The notes under the pieces were generated by a model. The model was not told the origin of the DNA. It saw nothing but the letters and a program-made list of their open reading frames with translations, and did not search any database. Made by a program: the position numbers and the translations under genes. DNA of 64,000 bases from Streptomyces sp. SCSIO 75703 (lineage in GTDB: Bacteria > Actinomycetota > Actinomycetes > Streptomycetales > Streptomycetaceae), in the NCBI RefSeq assembly GCF_036607905.1, contig NZ_CP144555.1, positions 5,518,001 through 5,582,000 on the forward strand, in the 5' to 3' direction. Shown here piece after piece: positions 25,486 through 33,545 of the stretch (position 1 is the stretch's first letter; each line of letters opens with the position of its first letter).

Positions 25486-26157
25486 CTACTGCGCGCCGGG
25501 ACGCACCAGTCCGCTCTCGTACGCGTACACCGCGGCCTGCACCCGGTCGCGCAGCCCCAGCTTGGTCAGCACATGGCCCACGTGCGTCTTGACGGTGGTC
25601 TCGCTGACGAAGAGGTCGGCGGCGATCTCCGCGTTGGACAGGCCGCGGGCGACCAGCTTGAGCACCTCCACCTCGCGGTCCGTCAGCGTGTGCAGGGTGT
25701 CCGGCATCGGCTCCTCGCCGGAGGGCAGGTGGGTGGCGTACTTGTCGAGCAGCCGCCGGGTGATGGAGGGGGCGAGCATCGCCTCCCCGCCGGCGACGAC
25801 CCGGATCGCCTGCACGAGTTCGTTGGCCGGGGCGTCCTTCAGCAGGAAGCCGCTGGCGCCCGCCTTGAGGGCCTCCACGACGTACTCGTCGAGGTCGAAG
25901 GTGGTCAGCACCAGCACCTTGGCCGGGCCGTCCCGCTCGGGTCCGGTGATCTGCCGGGTGGCCTCCACGCCGTCCATCCGCGGCATGCGGATGTCCATCA
26001 GGACCACGTCGGGCTGGAGCGCCCGCACCTGATCGAGCGCCTGGAGGCCGTCTCCCGCCTCCCCGACGACCGCGATGTCCTGCTCGGCCTCCAGGATCAT
26101 CCGGAAGCCCGTGCGCAACAGCGGCTGGTCGTCGACGAGTAGGACGCGGATGGCCAC
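25486..26157 (-). CDS. NarL/LuxR-type response regulator
   Basis: The 223-residue protein has a receiver domain (IRVLLVDDQPLLRTGF at 3-18; phospho-acceptor Asp in VVLMDIRMPRMDG near 55; Lys in FLLKDAP near 105). A LuxR-type helix-turn-helix follows (LTDREVEVLKLVARGLSNAE near 159-178). GTG 26157 is preferred over the longer frame because GAAGGAG lies at good spacing and the receiver starts at once. No histidine kinase gene is adjacent, so its partner is unknown. It follows the RecB-like gene by 14 bases and is probably co-transcribed. Confidence 0.92.
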   Translation of the reverse strand: MAIRVLLVDDQPLLRTGFRMILEAEQDIAVVGEAGDGLQALDQVRALQPDVVLMDIRMPRMDGVEATRQITGPERDGPAKVLVLTTFDLDEYVVEALKAGASGFLLKDAPANELVQAIRVVAGGEAMLAPSITRRLLDKYATHLPSGEEPMPDTLHTLTDREVEVLKLVARGLSNAEIAADLFVSETTVKTHVGHVLTKLGLRDRVQAAVYAYESGLVRPGAQ

Positions 26158-26171
26158 GTGAGTCTCCTTCG

Positions 26172-27149
26172 CTAGTCCGGGCCCATTCTGCCCTGCGGCG
26201 GGCCGCCGGACGGGGCCGCCCTCACGACGGGCAGCGGGTAGGGCGGGGGAGTGCCGCCGAACTCCGGGCAGTGCTCCCGGTGGTCGCACCAGTCGCACAG
26301 GCGGGTGGGCCGCGGACGCCAGTCCCCGGTCTCCGTCGCCAGCCGGATGGCGTCCCACAGCGCCAGCAGCTTGCGCTCGACGCGCTCTAGGTCGGCGGGG
26401 ACCGGATCGTAGGTGAGCACCTCACCGCTGCCGAGGTAGACGAGCTGGAGCCGCCGCGGCACCACCCGCTTCAGCCGCCAGACCACCAGCGCGTAGAACT
26501 TCATCTGGAACAGCGCTTCCTCGGCGTACTGCGGCCGGGGCGCCTTGCCCGTCTTGTAGTCGACGATCCGCACCTCGCCGGTGGGCGCCACGTCGACCCG
26601 GTCGATGATGCCGCGCAGCCGCAGTCCGGAGTCCAGCTCGGCCTCCACGAACAGCTCCCGCTCGGCCGGCTCCAGCCGGCTCGGGTCCTCCAGGGTGAAC
26701 CAGCGCTCCACCAGCCGCTCGGCCTCCCCGAGCCAGCGGGCCAGCCGCTCGCCCCCCGGATCGTCCGCGAACAGCTCCACGACCTCGGGCCGGGTCTCCC
26801 GCAGCCGCTCCCACTGACCCGGGACCAGGGCCTTGGCCCGCGGCGCGGTCCGCTCCGCCGCCGGGGCGTCGAACAGCCGCTCCAGCACCGCGTGGACCAG
26901 GGTGCCCCGGGTCGCCGCCTCGCTCGGCTTCTCGGGCAGCCGGTCGATGACCCGGAAGCGGTACAGCAGCGGGCACCGCATGAAGTCGCCGGCGCGGGAG
27001 GGCGACAGCGAGGCGGGGGGCAGGGCGACGGGCACGGGGGCGGCGCCCGGCGCGGACTCGGGTGCCGGGGTGGACGGGGGCGCGGGGGCGGTGGCCGCCG
27101 CCGCGGCGGGACCGGACGCGTCCGCGGCGCCCTCGGTGCTCGTCTCCAT
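26172..27149 (-). CDS. RecB/Cas4-like PD-(D/E)XK exonuclease with Fe-S cluster
   Basis: The 325-residue protein has a Pro/Ala-rich N-terminus (1-45), then the RecB-family nuclease core: His in RGTLVHAVLERLF near 84, Asp in GIIDRVDV near 187 and the D-Y-K triad residue set in IVDYKTGKAPRP near 201. Four cysteines in the pattern of AddB/Cas4 (FMRCPLLYRF near 58, then CDWCDHREHC near 295) should ligate a 4Fe-4S cluster. It probably acts on DNA ends in repair. No cas or helicase genes are next to it. Its stop is 14 bases from the response regulator start. Confidence 0.88.
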   Translation of the reverse strand: METSTEGAADASGPAAAAATAPAPPSTPAPESAPGAAPVPVALPPASLSPSRAGDFMRCPLLYRFRVIDRLPEKPSEAATRGTLVHAVLERLFDAPAAERTAPRAKALVPGQWERLRETRPEVVELFADDPGGERLARWLGEAERLVERWFTLEDPSRLEPAERELFVEAELDSGLRLRGIIDRVDVAPTGEVRIVDYKTGKAPRPQYAEEALFQMKFYALVVWRLKRVVPRRLQLVYLGSGEVLTYDPVPADLERVERKLLALWDAIRLATETGDWRPRPTRLCDWCDHREHCPEFGGTPPPYPLPVVRAAPSGGPPQGRMGPD

Positions 27150-27357
27150 GCCCCAGACCTTACGGCCCGCCACCGACAGTGACCCAGCCGCGGTGGTGAG
27201 GGCCGAGGCGTGCGGCGGGGCGGGGCGGGAACGAGCCGGGGATGCCACGGGGGCGCCAGGGGGTGCCGGGGCGGAACGGGGCGCCCCGGCCGCATACCAT
27301 CGACACGAGACCCTTCCGCCCGGCAGGCGCGGAAGACGCTTCGAACGAGGGGACACC

Positions 27358-29121
27358 GTGAACGTGAGCGGCGGGAGCGGGCACCCGCGGTCCGGCGACG
27401 ACCAGCCGGCCGAGCCCCACACTGGGCCCGGAACCCCGGCCGCCGGCCCCGAGCACCCGGACCCCACGACCCCCGGGGCTGCCACCGGGGGCACGGACGG
27501 CGGGGAGCGCCCGGAACACGCGGAGCGACCGGAACCCCCGGAGCGCGCGGACGAGGGCGCGCGCGAGGCCCGTGGTGCCGGTGAGCCCGAGGACACGGAC
27601 GAGACCCGAGGCGCCGGCAGTACGGAAGAAACCGGTGGTACGAGGGGGACCGGCGGTTCGGAAGAGGCCGGTGGTACGAGGGGGACCGGCGGTTCGGAAG
27701 AGGCCGGTGGTACGAGGGGGACCGGTGGCACGGGGGAGACCTCCGACGGCCCCCGCCACCACCGTGACCACGCGCACCCCGAACACTCCGCCCACCACCA
27801 GCACGCCGGCGGCCACGCCGGCCCCGTCGAGCACCCCACCCCCAGCGCTCCCCGCTCCGAGGCCCACACGGACGGCGGCACCGGTGCCCCCGGCGGTCCC
27901 GGCGCCCCCCGCTCCGAGGCCCACACCGGCGGCACCGGCGAGGGTCCCGGCAAGCCCCCGCAACGGCCCGAGCCCGGGGGAGGGCTGCTCATGGGGCGGC
28001 TCTTCGGCGTCCCCGTGTACGTCGCCCCGAGCTGGTTCCTGGTCGCCATCCTGATCACCTGGGTCTTCGGCGGCCAGCTGGAGCGCGTACTGCCCGAACT
28101 CGGCGCCGCCCGCTACCTCGTCTCGCTCTTCTTCGCCGTCGCGTTCTACGCCTCCGTGCTCATCCACGAGCTGGCCCACACCGTCATCGCGCTCCGCTTC
28201 AAACTCCCGGTGCGCCGCATCCAGCTCCAGTTCTTCGGCGGCGTCTCCGAGATCGAGAAGGAGGCCGAGACCCCGGGCCGCGAGTTCGTCCTCGCCTTCG
28301 TCGGACCGCTGCTCTCCCTCGTCCTCGCCGGAGTCTTCTACGGCGCCCTGCTCGGCGTGGAACCGGGCACCGTCCCCGGCGTGCTCCTGGCCGGCCTGAT
28401 GATCTCCAACCTCATCGTGGCCGTCTTCAACCTGCTCCCCGGCCTCCCCCTGGACGGCGGCCGGATGCTGCGCGCCGTCGTCTGGAAGATCACCGGCAAG
28501 CCGATGAGCGGTACGGTCGCCGCCGCCTGGGTCGGCCGGGCGCTCGCCGTCTCCGTCCTGATCGGCCTGCCGCTGCTCACCCAGTCCGGGGCGCTCGGCT
28601 CGCCCGCGCAGAACAGCGTCGGCATGGACACGGTGATGGACGCGCTGCTGGCCGCGATCCTCGCCGCGATCATCTGGACCGGCGCCGGCAACAGCCTGCG
28701 CATGGCCCGCCTGCGCGAACACCTCCCCGAGCTGCGCGCCCGCGCCCTCACCCGGCGCGCGGTCCCGGTCCCCGGCGACACGCCCCTGTCGGAGGCGCTG
28801 CGCCGCGCCAACGCCTCCGGGGCCCGCGCCCTGGTCGTCGTCGACGGCGAGGGCCACCCCGTCTCCCTGGTCCGGGAGGCCGCCATCGTCGGCGTGCCGG
28901 AGCACCGCCGCCCCTGGGTCGCGGTCAGCACCCTGGCCCACGACATCACCGAGGGCATGCGCGTCTCTGCCGAGCTGTCCGGCGAGGAACTCCTCGACGC
29001 GCTGCGCACCACCCCGGCGACCGAGTACCTGGTCGTCGAGGAGTCCGGCGCGATCTACGGCGTGCTCTCCGCGGCGGACGTGGAGAAGGCGTTCGTCAAG
29101 GCGATGGCCCGCCCCTCGTGA
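27358..29121 (+). CDS. Site-2 protease (M50) with CBS domains and repetitive N-terminus
   Basis: The 587-residue membrane metalloprotease has a long disordered N-terminus (1-205) rich in Gly, Glu, Pro and His, including exact 12-residue repeats. Membrane segments follow, with the zinc motif HELAH at 270-274 and the second ligand motif NLLPGLPLDGGRML near 360. A C-terminal CBS-type pair covers about 465-585 (ALVVVDGEGHPVSLV, EYLVVEESGAIYGVLS). Such enzymes cleave substrates within the membrane, often anti-sigma factors. The GTG start follows GAGGGGA. It is divergent from the recB-like gene. Confidence 0.9.
   Translation: MNVSGGSGHPRSGDDQPAEPHTGPGTPAAGPEHPDPTTPGAATGGTDGGERPEHAERPEPPERADEGAREARGAGEPEDTDETRGAGSTEETGGTRGTGGSEEAGGTRGTGGSEEAGGTRGTGGTGETSDGPRHHRDHAHPEHSAHHQHAGGHAGPVEHPTPSAPRSEAHTDGGTGAPGGPGAPRSEAHTGGTGEGPGKPPQRPEPGGGLLMGRLFGVPVYVAPSWFLVAILITWVFGGQLERVLPELGAARYLVSLFFAVAFYASVLIHELAHTVIALRFKLPVRRIQLQFFGGVSEIEKEAETPGREFVLAFVGPLLSLVLAGVFYGALLGVEPGTVPGVLLAGLMISNLIVAVFNLLPGLPLDGGRMLRAVVWKITGKPMSGTVAAAWVGRALAVSVLIGLPLLTQSGALGSPAQNSVGMDTVMDALLAAILAAIIWTGAGNSLRMARLREHLPELRARALTRRAVPVPGDTPLSEALRRANASGARALVVVDGEGHPVSLVREAAIVGVPEHRRPWVAVSTLAHDITEGMRVSAELSGEELLDALRTTPATEYLVVEESGAIYGVLSAADVEKAFVKAMARPS
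27634..27741 (+). repeat. 36-bp tandem repeat in the protease gene
   Basis: Two identical 36-bp units (27634-27669, 27670-27705) and a third diverging unit (27706-27741) encode GGTRGTGGSEEA repeats. DNA-level identity in the two full units points to recent expansion or contraction. Confidence 0.85.
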
Positions 29122-29212
29122 CCGGCCCCTCGTGACCGGCCCCCGGACCCGGCCGGACCGCGCCCGCCCGGCCCCGCCCCGCCGCGTGGTCGGGCGGTGC
29201 CCCGGGGACCGG

Positions 29213-29218
29213 TAGGCT
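29213..29218 (+). promoter_or_regulatory. -10 element TAGGCT of trmI, leaderless
   Basis: TAGGCT ends 6 bases before ATG 29225, with no ribosome-binding site, the same arrangement as for mshC. Confidence 0.55.
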
Positions 29219-29224
29219 GGTCAC

Positions 29225-30127
29225 ATGTCCGAACCGACCGGTGCCGCCCGCAGGCGCGGGCCCTTCACGGTCGGGGACCAGGTACAGCTGACCGACCCCA
29301 AGGGCCGCCACTACACCTTCACGCTCGAAGCAGGGAAGAATTTCCACACCCACAAGGGTTCCTTCCCGCACGACGAGCTGATCGGCGCTCCCGAGGGCAG
29401 TGTGGTCCGCACCACCGGCAACGTCGCCTATCTCGCGCTGCGCCCCCTGCTCCCCGACTACGTCCTGTCCATGCCCCGCGGGGCGGCCGTCGTCTACCCG
29501 AAGGACGCGGGACAGATCCTCGCCTTCGCCGACATCTTCCCCGGCGCGCGCGTCGTCGAGGCCGGCGTCGGCTCCGGCTCGCTCAGCAGCTTCCTGCTCC
29601 GTGCCATCGGCGACCAGGGGATGCTGCACTCCTACGAGCGGCGCGAGGACTTCGCCGACATCGCCCGGCAGAACGTGGAGCGCTACTTCGGCGGCCCCCA
29701 CCCCGCCTGGCAGCTCACCGTCGGCGACCTCCAGGACAACCTGTCCGACACCGACGTCGACCGGGTCATCCTCGACATGCTCGCCCCCTGGGAGTGCCTG
29801 GACGCCGTCTCCAAGGCCCTCGTCCCCGGCGGCATCCTCTGCTGCTACGTCGCCACCACCACCCAGCTCGCGCGGACCGTCGAGTCCATCCGCGAGATCG
29901 GCTGCTTCAACGAGCCGACCTCCTGGGAGACGATGATCCGCAACTGGCACATCGAGGGCCTGGCCGTCCGCCCGGACCACCGCATGATCGGCCACACCGG
30001 CTTCCTGCTCACCGCCCGGCGCCTCGCCGACGGCGTGGAGCCGCCCATGCGCCGCCGCCGTCCCGCCAAGGGCGCCTACGGCGAGGACTACTCCGGTCCC
30101 AACGCCGACGGAGGCGCCGGCCGCTGA
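29225..30127 (+). CDS. trmI: tRNA (adenine-N1-)-methyltransferase TrmI
   Basis: The 300-residue enzyme methylates N1 of A58 in the T-loop of tRNA. The N-terminal beta domain (FTVGDQVQLTDPKGRHYTFT) is followed by the Rossmann methyltransferase: VYPKDAGQILAFADIFPG near 94, AdoMet loop VVEAGVGSGSLSSFL near 115, LDMLAPWE near 183. The C-terminus is basic, then Gly-rich. In actinobacteria the gene usually sits upstream of the proteasome genes, as here. A long hairpin follows the stop. Confidence 0.93.
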   Translation: MSEPTGAARRRGPFTVGDQVQLTDPKGRHYTFTLEAGKNFHTHKGSFPHDELIGAPEGSVVRTTGNVAYLALRPLLPDYVLSMPRGAAVVYPKDAGQILAFADIFPGARVVEAGVGSGSLSSFLLRAIGDQGMLHSYERREDFADIARQNVERYFGGPHPAWQLTVGDLQDNLSDTDVDRVILDMLAPWECLDAVSKALVPGGILCCYVATTTQLARTVESIREIGCFNEPTSWETMIRNWHIEGLAVRPDHRMIGHTGFLLTARRLADGVEPPMRRRRPAKGAYGEDYSGPNADGGAGR

Positions 30128-30153
30128 GCCGCCCGCGCCGCGCACAACCCCAG

Positions 30154-30202
30154 GGCGCCGTGACGGAGTTCCCCGGACACACCGGGAACTTCGCCACGGC
30201 GC
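30154..30202 (+). terminator. Terminator hairpin after trmI
   Basis: GGCGCCGTG (30154-30162) pairs with CACGGCGCC (30194-30202). An inner stem, AGTTCCCCGG with CCGGGAACT, has one bulged base. Together they form one long hairpin. Confidence 0.75.
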
Positions 30203-30334
30203 CGCCGCGTTGGACGGGGCAGTGGGCCGCGAGCGAGCGCGGAAGCGTACCCACCCCACCGTTCCCTCCCACTGTGACGTGTGGCACGATGCTGGCCACC
30301 CCCACCGGCACAGCCCTCACAGGAGACCCTCCTC

Positions 30335-30910
30335 GTGCAGCACCCCGCCGTTCCGGAGCTGTCCCACACGCACACCCGGCCGATCCACTGGGTCGCCACC
30401 GCCGCGGCGCTCGCCGGTGTGGTCGCGCTCTCCTCGTTCCTCCAGCCCGACGCCGCGACGGCCGCGCAGCCCGCGGCCCCCCGGACGAAGAGCGCCCCGC
30501 AGCGGACCGCGCCGCCCGATCCGACCGACGCCGTCTTCCCGCTGGAGTGCGGTCCCGTCGAGGCGCTGGTGCAGAAGACCGCCTCCGGCGACCTCGACGG
30601 CGACGGCGTGCCCGAGACGGTGGTCGCGGTGCACTGCGACGCGCCCATGGGCACCCCGCCCGACGCCGTGTACGTCCTCACCCTGGACAGCGGCAACGCC
30701 CCCCGCGTCGTGGCCACCCTGGTGGCCACCCGCGAGCGCCGCACCGTCACCGACCTGCGGATCCGCGACGGCGCGGTGCTCGCCACGATGCTCGGCTACT
30801 CCTCGTCCGATGTGCCCAGTTGCTGTCCCGACGTCACCGACGACGTGATGTGGCGGTGGAAGGACGGCGCGTTCCTGCGCGGCACGCCGGCACCGGCCAG
30901 GACGGTCTGA
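30335..30910 (+). CDS. Membrane-anchored or secreted hypothetical protein
   Basis: The 191-residue protein starts at GTG 30335 after AGGAG. A hydrophobic segment (IHWVATAAALAGVVALSSFL near 18-37) is a signal peptide or anchor, followed by a Pro/Ala linker. The extracellular part contains GDLDGDGVPETVVAVHC, an Asp-rich loop resembling the calcium-binding turn of FG-GAP or dockerin-type repeats, and a CCPD pair near 165 that may form disulphides. I recognise no catalytic motif. It lies between trmI and the ferredoxin gene, convergent with the latter. Confidence 0.65.
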   Translation: MQHPAVPELSHTHTRPIHWVATAAALAGVVALSSFLQPDAATAAQPAAPRTKSAPQRTAPPDPTDAVFPLECGPVEALVQKTASGDLDGDGVPETVVAVHCDAPMGTPPDAVYVLTLDSGNAPRVVATLVATRERRTVTDLRIRDGAVLATMLGYSSSDVPSCCPDVTDDVMWRWKDGAFLRGTPAPARTV

Positions 30911-30980
30911 GCGACGGCGCCCGCACGGCCCGCTCCGGCGGCACCGGCCTCCCGCGCGCGTGCGGAACGTCACGGAAGGG

Positions 30981-31286
30981 TCACTCCGCGTCGGGACCGT
31001 AGACCTCGGCCTTGTCCGAAACGCGCCGTACGTGGATGCACTCGCCGGGGCACTCCCTCGCCGAGTCGACCACGTCGGTCAGCAGGGCCGGCGGTACGGG
31101 CGTGGTCGCCCCCGCGTGTTGCAACAGCTCGTCGTCCGTGCCCTTGACGTAGGCGAGACCGTCGATGTCCAGCTCGAACACCTCGGGCGCGTACTGGGCG
31201 CAGATGCCGTCACCGGTGCACAGGTCCTGGTCGATCCAGACCTCCAGCGCCTCACCGGTGGTCCCGGCACCCTGTTCCACGCTCAT
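30981..31286 (-). CDS. Small ferredoxin
   Basis: The 101-residue acidic protein has the actinobacterial single-cluster ferredoxin pattern: IDQDLCTGDGICAQYAPEVF near 18-37, and ARECPGECIHV near 75-85. C-x5-C at the first site lacks the middle Cys, so a 3Fe-4S or unusual 4Fe-4S cluster is likely. Such ferredoxins often serve cytochromes P450 or oxidoreductases, but no partner is adjacent. A TAGGGT on the minus strand near 31365 is its probable -10. It is divergent from arc. Confidence 0.88.
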   Translation of the reverse strand: MSVEQGAGTTGEALEVWIDQDLCTGDGICAQYAPEVFELDIDGLAYVKGTDDELLQHAGATTPVPPALLTDVVDSARECPGECIHVRRVSDKAEVYGPDAE

Positions 31287-31499
31287 CTCTCCCTGCCCTG
31301 TACGGCCCTCGCACCACGTCGGGTGGTCCGGGAATCCGGCCAGCTCCGACGGGTGTTGAACAGTTCGACCCTACCTCCGCCTGGGTTCCCTTCACGTTCG
31401 GTGGGTATTCCCCTGGCGTGAGGGAGAGCGCAAGGGTGAAGATCGGACACACCCCCACCGTCTTTGTGATCTAGGGGTTTCAATCGACACCCACGCAGG

Positions 31500-31505
31500 T
31501 AGGGT
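31500..31505 (+). promoter_or_regulatory. -10 element (TAGGGT) of arc
   Basis: TAGGGT is 38 bases before the GTG of arc, with GGAGGAGG between them at 31528-31537. Confidence 0.5.
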
Positions 31506-31543
31506 CTGGAAGCGTCCAGCTCCCCTTGGAGGAGGTGAGGACC

Positions 31544-33310
31544 GTGGCAGCCCACGACGACGACATGAACCGCGGCATCCGCCCGGGTCGAGGGTCCGAG
31601 GACCCGGCCGGGCAGGTGGCCTATCTTGAGCAGGAGATCGCCGTCCTGCGCCGCAAGCTCGCCGATTCTCCGCGGCACACGAGAATTCTCGAAGAGCGGA
31701 TCGTCGAGTTGCAGACCAATCTGGCCGGCGTGTCCGCCCAGAACGAGCGGCTGGCCCATACGCTCCGCGAGGCCCGCGACCAGATCGTGGCCCTCAAGGA
31801 GGAGGTCGACCGGCTGGCCCAGCCACCGGCCGGCTTCGGCGTCTTCCTTCAGGCGAACGAGGACGGCACGGCCGACATCTTCACCGGCGGCCGCAAGCTC
31901 CGGGTGAACGTGAGCCCGAGCGTCGAGCTCGACGAGCTGCGGCGCGGCCAGGAAGTGATGCTCAACGAGGCGCTCAACGTGGTCGAGGCCATGGAGTACG
32001 AGAGCGTCGGCGACATCGTCACCCTCAAGGAGATCCTGGAGGACGGCGAGCGCGCGCTGGTCCTCGGCCACACCGACGAGGAGCGCGTGGTCAGGCTGGC
32101 GGAGCCGCTGCGCGGCGTCACCATCCGCGCCGGCGACGCCCTCCTGCTCGAACCCCGCTCCGGCTACGTCTACGAGGTCGTGCCGAAGAGCGAGGTCGAG
32201 GAACTGGTCCTCGAAGAGGTCCCCGACATCGGCTACGAGCAGATCGGCGGCCTCGGCGGACAGATCGAGGCGATCCGCGACGCGGTCGAGCTCCCCTATC
32301 TCTACCCCGACCTGTTCCGGGAGCACGAGCTGCGGCCGCCCAAGGGCGTCCTCCTCTACGGCCCGCCCGGCTGCGGCAAGACGCTCATCGCCAAGGCCGT
32401 GGCGAACTCGCTGGCCAAGAAGGTCGCCGAGGTGACCGGCCAGGCCGCCGGCAAGAGCTTCTTCCTCAACATCAAGGGCCCCGAGCTGCTGAACAAGTAC
32501 GTCGGCGAGACCGAGCGGCAGATCCGCCTGGTCTTCCAGCGGGCCCGGGAGAAGGCGAGCGAGGGCACCCCCGTCATCGTCTTCTTCGACGAGATGGAGT
32601 CCCTGTTCCGCACCCGCGGCTCCGGCGTCAGCTCGGACGTGGAGAACACCATCGTCCCCCAGCTCCTCGCCGAGATCGACGGTGTGGAGGGCCTGCAGAA
32701 CGTGGTCGTGATCGGTGCCTCCAACCGCGAGGACATGATCGACCCCGCCATCCTGCGGCCCGGCCGGCTCGACGTGAAGATCAAGATCGAGCGTCCGGAC
32801 GCCGAGGCGGCCACGGACATCTTCGGCAAGTACCTCACCGAGCGCCTCCCGCTGCACGAGGACGACCTCGCGGAGCACGCGGGCGACCGGGGCTCCACCG
32901 TCCAGGGGATGATCCAGACGGCGGTCGAGCAGATGTACGCGGAATCCGAGGAGAACCGCTTCCTGGAGGTCACGTACGCCAATGGCGACAAGGAAGTCCT
33001 CTACTTCAAGGACTTCAATTCCGGTGCCATGATCGAGAACATCGTGGGCCGCGCCAAGAAGATGGCGATCAAGGACTTCCTGGAAAAGACCCAGAAGGGC
33101 CTTCGCGTCTCCCACCTGCTCCAGGCGTGCGTGGACGAGTTCAAGGAGAACGAGGACCTTCCCAACACCACCAACCCGGACGACTGGGCCCGCATCTCCG
33201 GAAAGAAGGGCGAACGGATCGTTTACATCCGTACGCTCGTCACCGGAAAGCAGGGCGCGGACACCGGACGGTCCATCGACACGGTGGCGAACACCGGTCA
33301 GTACCTGTAA
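31544..33310 (+). CDS. arc: Proteasome-activating AAA ATPase ARC/Mpa
   Basis: The 588-residue hexameric ATPase unfolds pupylated proteins and feeds them into the 20S proteasome. An N-terminal coiled coil (about 25-95) binds Pup, followed by OB-fold domains. The AAA core has Walker A GPPGCGKT near 273-280, Walker B VIVFFDE near 346 and sensor region GASNRED near 390. The C-terminal GQYL tail docks to the proteasome alpha ring. GTG 31544 is preferred because GGAGGAGG lies just upstream; the frame extends six codons further. The length equals the S. coelicolor protein. Confidence 0.97.
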   Translation: MAAHDDDMNRGIRPGRGSEDPAGQVAYLEQEIAVLRRKLADSPRHTRILEERIVELQTNLAGVSAQNERLAHTLREARDQIVALKEEVDRLAQPPAGFGVFLQANEDGTADIFTGGRKLRVNVSPSVELDELRRGQEVMLNEALNVVEAMEYESVGDIVTLKEILEDGERALVLGHTDEERVVRLAEPLRGVTIRAGDALLLEPRSGYVYEVVPKSEVEELVLEEVPDIGYEQIGGLGGQIEAIRDAVELPYLYPDLFREHELRPPKGVLLYGPPGCGKTLIAKAVANSLAKKVAEVTGQAAGKSFFLNIKGPELLNKYVGETERQIRLVFQRAREKASEGTPVIVFFDEMESLFRTRGSGVSSDVENTIVPQLLAEIDGVEGLQNVVVIGASNREDMIDPAILRPGRLDVKIKIERPDAEAATDIFGKYLTERLPLHEDDLAEHAGDRGSTVQGMIQTAVEQMYAESEENRFLEVTYANGDKEVLYFKDFNSGAMIENIVGRAKKMAIKDFLEKTQKGLRVSHLLQACVDEFKENEDLPNTTNPDDWARISGKKGERIVYIRTLVTGKQGADTGRSIDTVANTGQYL

Positions 33311-33319
33311 AAGTCAGGG

Positions 33320-33354
33320 CGGCTGCGGGTGCCCTGGGCGGGTACCCGCAGCCG
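33320..33354 (+). terminator. Hairpin after arc
   Basis: CGGCTGCGGGT (33320-33330) pairs with ACCCGCAGCCG (33344-33354) around a 13-base loop. It could end arc transcripts or attenuate read-through into dop. Confidence 0.6.
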
Positions 33355-33425
33355 ACTGATTTCGGGGGACACGGCCGGAGCGAAGCAATGACGCAAATGA
33401 TCTCCCCACCAGCGCAGAGGCGTTC

Positions 33426-33431
33426 TAGGCT
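33426..33431 (+). promoter_or_regulatory. Possible -10 (TAGGCT) of dop
   Basis: TAGGCT lies 115 bases before dop. It would give dop its own transcript with a leader of about 108 bases. Confidence 0.4.
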
Positions 33432-33545
33432 CTTTCGTACCGCCGAGTCGCGCACTGCGGGGACGGGCACCGCACACGCATCGGAGCGCCAGCGGTACGT
33501 GAGCGGCGTCCACGACCGAGGGCGCCGCCGGGCAAGGAGGGCCGC

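Noticed and set aside
27604..27750. Insertion element or phase-variation site at the 36-bp repeats
   Set aside because: The unit is a multiple of three and stays in the protease frame, so it changes length and does not switch the gene off.
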